Below, in pieces: positions 36,454 through 39,224 of a stretch of DNA of 39,224 nucleotides. A program made the translations under genes and the position numbers. This DNA comes from Candidatus Taenariivivens baikalensis. Lineage in GTDB: Bacteria > Omnitrophota > Omnitrophia > Omnitrophales > Aquincolibacteriaceae. The first letter of the stretch is position 1, and the number at the start of each line of letters is the position of its first letter. The DNA lies in the NCBI GenBank assembly GCA_009691445.1, contig SICL01000019.1, positions 1-39,224 on the forward strand, given 5' to 3'. The notes under the pieces were generated by a model. It saw nothing but the letters and a program-made list of their open reading frames with translations. It did not search any database and had not been told where the DNA came from.

Positions 36454-37608
36454 TTAATATCGGGGTATTGTAGGATCGATATTGACCGACCACTCATCAA
36501 TTCCGCCGTTCACATTCTTCAGATTCGTAAAACCTTTGGAACTCAGGATCTCAAGTGCACGCCGGCTGCGGCCGCCGTGATGACAGTGGGCCACGATTTC
36601 TTTACCTTTAAAGGATTCCAGTTCGCTCAGCCGTCCCTCGAGCTGGCCCAGTGGGATCAATTTCGCGCCGGGAATTTTGGCGATCTGCGCTTCGAAAGAT
36701 TCGCGCACATCAATGAAGACAAAATCTTCCTTACGATCGAGTTTGGCTTTCAAATCTTCCACCGAAATATCTTCCACACTTCCTCCTTGTGAACTTTTTT
36801 GACCTCCGCGTGTGATCCCGCAGAATTGTTCGTAATCAATCAGCTGCTTAATCGTAGGATTGGTGCCGCAAACCGGACAGCTCGGATCCTTGCGCAGTTT
36901 CAGCTCGCGAAACGTCATTTGAAGCGCGTCATAAACAATCAAGCGCCCGACAAGGGTTCGTCCGATTCCAACAATCAGTTTAATCGCTTCGGTGGCCTGA
37001 ATGAGTCCGATCGTTCCCGGAAGAATTCCCAGGACGCCGCCTTCCGCGCAGCTCGGCACCATTCCCGGCGGCGGAGGTTCGGGATAAAGACAGCGGTAAC
37101 AGGGGCCTTCATCAGTCTTAAAGACGGTGGCGAGTCCATCAAAACGGAAAATAGATCCATAAATATTCGGCTTACCGAGAAACACGCACGCGTCGTTGGT
37201 GAGATAGCGGGTCGGAAAATTATCCGTACCGTCAATAATAATGTCGTAGTCCTTCAGAATTTCCAACGCGTTCTGGGAGGTCAGGCGAGTAACATGCTTG
37301 ATCACTTTCGTATCCGGATTCATGGCCTTGATACGTCGTTCCGCAGAATCAACTTTCAGATTTCCCACTTCGTCATTGGTATGCAGGATTTGACGCTGAA
37401 GATTGGAAAGGTCCACGCGGTCAAAATCGACAAGGCCAATGGTCCCGACTCCGGCCGCTGAAAGATAAAGGCCAAGCGGTGAACCCAAACCTCCGGCGCC
37501 GATCAAAAGCACTTTGGCACAAAGAAGTTTTTTTTGGCCATCCTCCCCGATTTCCGGAAGAATGAAATGGCGACTGTAACGCGTCAGTTGTTCAGGGGTT
37601 AATTGCAT
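36454..37608 (-). CDS. MoeB/ThiF-like adenylyltransferase fused to rhodanese
   Basis: The first domain (about 1-250) is an E1-like enzyme that adenylates the C-terminus of a small sulfur carrier such as ThiS or MoaD. It has the ATP loop GAGGLGSPLG (37-46), DNFPTRY, and a zinc site from CYRC and CPVC. The second domain (about 285-384) is a rhodanese with cysteine C342 (AHCHHGGRS), which carries a persulfide. The fusion matches the MoeZ/MOCS3 architecture, so it could both activate and thiolate the carrier, for molybdopterin, thiamine, cysteine or tRNA thiolation. No carrier gene is in the window. It has a strong promoter and GAGGAGAGAG ribosome binding site. Confidence 0.93.
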   Translation of the reverse strand: MQLTPEQLTRYSRHFILPEIGEDGQKKLLCAKVLLIGAGGLGSPLGLYLSAAGVGTIGLVDFDRVDLSNLQRQILHTNDEVGNLKVDSAERRIKAMNPDTKVIKHVTRLTSQNALEILKDYDIIIDGTDNFPTRYLTNDACVFLGKPNIYGSIFRFDGLATVFKTDEGPCYRCLYPEPPPPGMVPSCAEGGVLGILPGTIGLIQATEAIKLIVGIGRTLVGRLIVYDALQMTFRELKLRKDPSCPVCGTNPTIKQLIDYEQFCGITRGGQKSSQGGSVEDISVEDLKAKLDRKEDFVFIDVRESFEAQIAKIPGAKLIPLGQLEGRLSELESFKGKEIVAHCHHGGRSRRALEILSSKGFTNLKNVNGGIDEWSVNIDPTIPRY

Positions 37609-37637
37609 ACTCTCTCCTCAGATTTAAAAGGTAACGC

Positions 37638-37666
37638 ATTATAACAGGCCGGCCGATCCTCGACAA
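37638..37666 (-). promoter_or_regulatory. sigma70 promoter of the MoeB-rhodanese gene
   Basis: Minus-strand TTGTCG (37666-37661), a 17-base spacer, then perfect TATAAT (37643-37638), 30 bases before the ATG. Confidence 0.7.
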
Positions 37667-37694
37667 CGATAAGGAAAAGTCTTGCGTCCTACCT

Positions 37695-38048
37695 CTAAGC
37701 AACAAGCCGCAAAACACGGGTCGTGGCAAATTTCTCTTTCTTGGTTTTTGGCTTGATAATGATTTCAACGCTTCGATCCAGTAAGTTTAAAAGCTCAAAA
37801 AGATAATCCAGAGAAAACATACTGAGTTTTCCGTTCATTAAACACGAAACTTTAGATTGAGGAATGTCGAGCAGTTTAGCGGCTTGTTCCTGAGTCAGTC
37901 CAAGATTTCGGATGATTTCTGCAAGACTGTGCATCACTTGAGCGCGCGCCAGCACTCTTTCAGGATGGGAAACTCCCAGATCGCTGAAGACATTACCGCT
38001 GCTTTTTTGAATTTTTTCTTTTTCTCTCGCGGTGCTTTCCTTACGCAT
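37695..38048 (-). CDS. XRE-family antitoxin-like regulator (HigA type)
   Basis: This 117-residue protein has a helix-turn-helix at about 48-82 (LGLTQEQAAKLLDIPQSKVSCLMNGK). Then comes SLDYLFELLNLLDRSVEIIIK, the pattern of XRE regulators paired with Gp49-like toxins. The N-terminal 40 residues are polar and likely flexible. Its start overlaps the end of the preceding toxin frame by 8 bases, the HigBA order of toxin first, antitoxin second. It probably represses its own operon. Because the toxin looks frameshifted, this antitoxin may be unpaired. Confidence 0.85.
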   Translation of the reverse strand: MRKESTAREKEKIQKSSGNVFSDLGVSHPERVLARAQVMHSLAEIIRNLGLTQEQAAKLLDIPQSKVSCLMNGKLSMFSLDYLFELLNLLDRSVEIIIKPKTKKEKFATTRVLRLVA

Positions 38049-38392
38049 AATACCTCTGATAATCAGCTTCTGCTGCTTTTAAGCGGCGCTCAACAAGATC
38101 CATTTCCTGTTTCGGCGTTTGAATCCCCTTCTTGGACTTCTTTTGAAAACAGTGAAGCATATAAACTGCTTTTTCAAACCGGACCGTATAAACCGCCCGA
38201 TAAGTTCCGCCGGAAGCATTTTCGATAATCTCTAAAACAGAAGCTCCGCCAAAACGCACGGACGCTTTCCGTCCGAACTGCTTTGGCGGCCCGTTTCCTT
38301 CCGGTCCGGAGCGCCTCGCACACTTCCTCGCGCAATTTTGCGTACGCGTCTTTTTCAATCTGAGTTTGCGGAGTCAAATGACTTTGATTCAT
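38041..38392 (-). pseudogene. frameshifted Gp49/HigB-like toxin
   Basis: Two overlapping frames together give one toxin. The first begins MNQSHLTPQ at 38392 and supplies LREEVCEALRTGRKRAAKA. The second supplies FGGASVLEIIENASGGTYRA, then VYMLHCFQKKSKKGI and RLKAAEADYQRYYA, the core of Gp49-like RelE-fold toxins, and ends at 38041. The frames join if one base is removed from the four-base T run (A at 38251-38254 on the plus strand), giving VRAFGGASVLEI. The 352-base span is 117 codons plus one base, as that predicts. Without the shift, the second frame alone could start at 38358 with an unrelated N-terminus. It may be inactivated, a sequencing error, or slippage. Confidence 0.7.
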
Positions 38393-38457
38393 TGGGAAGA
38401 ATAGTAATGATCAAATAATGTTTCTTCATCCGTTTTGTTTAAGGCGGGCGGCCTTTG

Positions 38458-39108
38458 CTACTTCGCTTTTTCTTGAAGATGACTTAAGATTTTGAATTTT
38501 TTGGAGGAAAGCGAATCTTCCCAATAGGTAAGATCCGGCTTGCGTGCTTCGATTGCACTCAAAATATCTTTGTAAATTTTTAATGCCTCCTCAAAATTTC
38601 CGAGCTCATGATGTATGAGGACGAGATTGATCCAAATGTGGTCTTGTTTTTTATTTTTCCGGTCCGTCAAAGCCCGTTCAAAATAAGGGAGAGCCTCTTT
38701 TCCCCTACCCGCATCTAAAAGCATACAGGCAGAAATATAAGGAGGGTTTTCATCGTCCATATCCGTCCACAGAGATTTCACTCCTCTTTTTTCCAGCTGG
38801 GAAAGCAAATCAACCGCTTCATCCACTTTTCCAAGATCATTTAAGGCAAAGGCGAGATAAGTCACTGGCAGTTCGTCTTGATTCGCTTCTGCGCCGGCAA
38901 TATTAGCTTTCAGGTAAGAGAGGGCCGCATAAACCCGAAGCCATTTGGAATCCACCCTGACAAGTTCCGGATCCTGGACCCCCATGATCGCAACACTCTC
39001 CACACCTCTATCTGATCCAGATACGCTCAGATAATGTTTAAGCTCTTCTTCCGCATCAAAAGGAAACGAAATCTCCGGAATCTCAAAATCACCGATTTTA
39101 TTTTTCAT
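38458..39108 (-). CDS. TPR-like repeat protein
   Basis: This 216-residue acidic protein has no signal peptide. From about residue 78 it contains helix pairs typical of tetratricopeptide repeats: VTYLAFALNDLGKVDEAVDLL, PYISACMLLDAGRGKEALPYFERAL and IWINLVLIHHELGNFEEALKIY. The N-terminal 60 residues show no recognised domain. TPRs bind other proteins, and no partner is evident. It has its own promoter and stands upstream of the HigBA-like pair on the same strand. Confidence 0.75.
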   Translation of the reverse strand: MKNKIGDFEIPEISFPFDAEEELKHYLSVSGSDRGVESVAIMGVQDPELVRVDSKWLRVYAALSYLKANIAGAEANQDELPVTYLAFALNDLGKVDEAVDLLSQLEKRGVKSLWTDMDDENPPYISACMLLDAGRGKEALPYFERALTDRKNKKQDHIWINLVLIHHELGNFEEALKIYKDILSAIEARKPDLTYWEDSLSSKKFKILSHLQEKAK

Positions 39109-39162
39109 TACTCTTTTTATCTCCTAGAGCCTTCCTTAAAAGCTGCTGTATTTTTCGGAAAC

Positions 39163-39191
39163 ATTATAAGACCGGGGCCACGGAAATCCAA
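39163..39191 (-). promoter_or_regulatory. sigma70 promoter of the TPR-like gene
   Basis: Minus-strand TTGGAT (39191-39186), a 17-base spacer, then perfect TATAAT (39168-39163). Confidence 0.65.
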
Positions 39192-39224
39192 GATTTAGTC
39201 TACCCCCGCTCTGGACAAATTCTC

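Noticed and set aside
36126..36473. 115-aa plus-strand frame across the class V enzyme start
   Set aside because: Built from antisense coding sequence plus the inverted repeat.
1..39224. tRNA, rRNA, integrase or attachment sites
   Set aside because: Both strands were read without finding a cloverleaf with anticodon arm, rRNA core sequence or recombinase motifs. A formal tRNA scan was not possible.

Overview
The window looks like a chromosomal segment of an uncultured Gram-negative bacterium. Protein-coding genes cover most of it and no rRNA or tRNA gene was found. Three things suggest candidate phylum Omnitrophota or a relative: a giant secreted repeat protein, a type IV pilus-associated pseudogene, and intergenic gaps packed with imperfect inverted repeats. 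This is an inference from gene style; no marker gene in the window settles it.

Layout. (1) 1-9227, minus strand: one uninterrupted frame of at least 3,075 codons for a giant secreted protein with YD/RHS-like repeats, six FG-GAP calcium motifs, a helical region, a DUF4214-like segment, a degenerate C39-like domain and a long hydrophobic Gly-rich tail. Its C-terminus lies off the left edge. (2) 9474-11451, plus strand: a small DUF378 membrane protein and a YbiT-type ABC-F ATPase whose second Walker A motif is altered. (3) 11660-12464, plus strand: a decayed PilX/DUF4900-like gene. (4) 12601-17961, minus strand: two more large secreted proteins, one GH144/DUF3131-like with a C-terminal beta-sandwich and one of unknown function. 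(5) 18147-24875: gltD, gltB and a two-CBS protein. (6) 25019-28472: an RHH protein, glutaredoxin, plant/cyanobacterial-type IspH, a P-loop kinase/dCMP deaminase fusion, and a DUF4258/YgiT toxin-antitoxin-like pair. The last four of these genes are joined by overlapping or abutting stop/start codons. (7) 28655-37608: VOC protein, 7Fe-type ferredoxin, HtpX, YihX-like phosphatase, arginine dihydrolase-like amidinotransferase, Era, an AsmA-like protein, a class V PLP enzyme and a MoeB-rhodanese fusion. (8) 37695-39108: a HigBA-like pair whose toxin is frameshifted, and a TPR-like protein.

How the genes work together. GltB and GltD form glutamate synthase. The class V PLP enzyme and the MoeB-rhodanese fusion could form a sulfur-transfer pair. 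The three secreted proteins sit next to one another (with only a short plus-strand block between them) and probably act at the cell surface.

Repeats are a second theme. One family (GTCATTG...CAATGAC termini, GCGAAGCAATCTC core) occurs as three tandem copies, one inverted copy, a palindromic variant between gltB and gltD, and a copy read in frame inside the giant gene. A second palindrome family occurs both before era and inside the GH144-like gene. Several gaps hold long imperfect hairpins, and in several genes the longest possible N-terminus is just translated repeat. Starts were therefore moved downstream for gltD, grx, htpX, the HAD gene, era and the class V enzyme.
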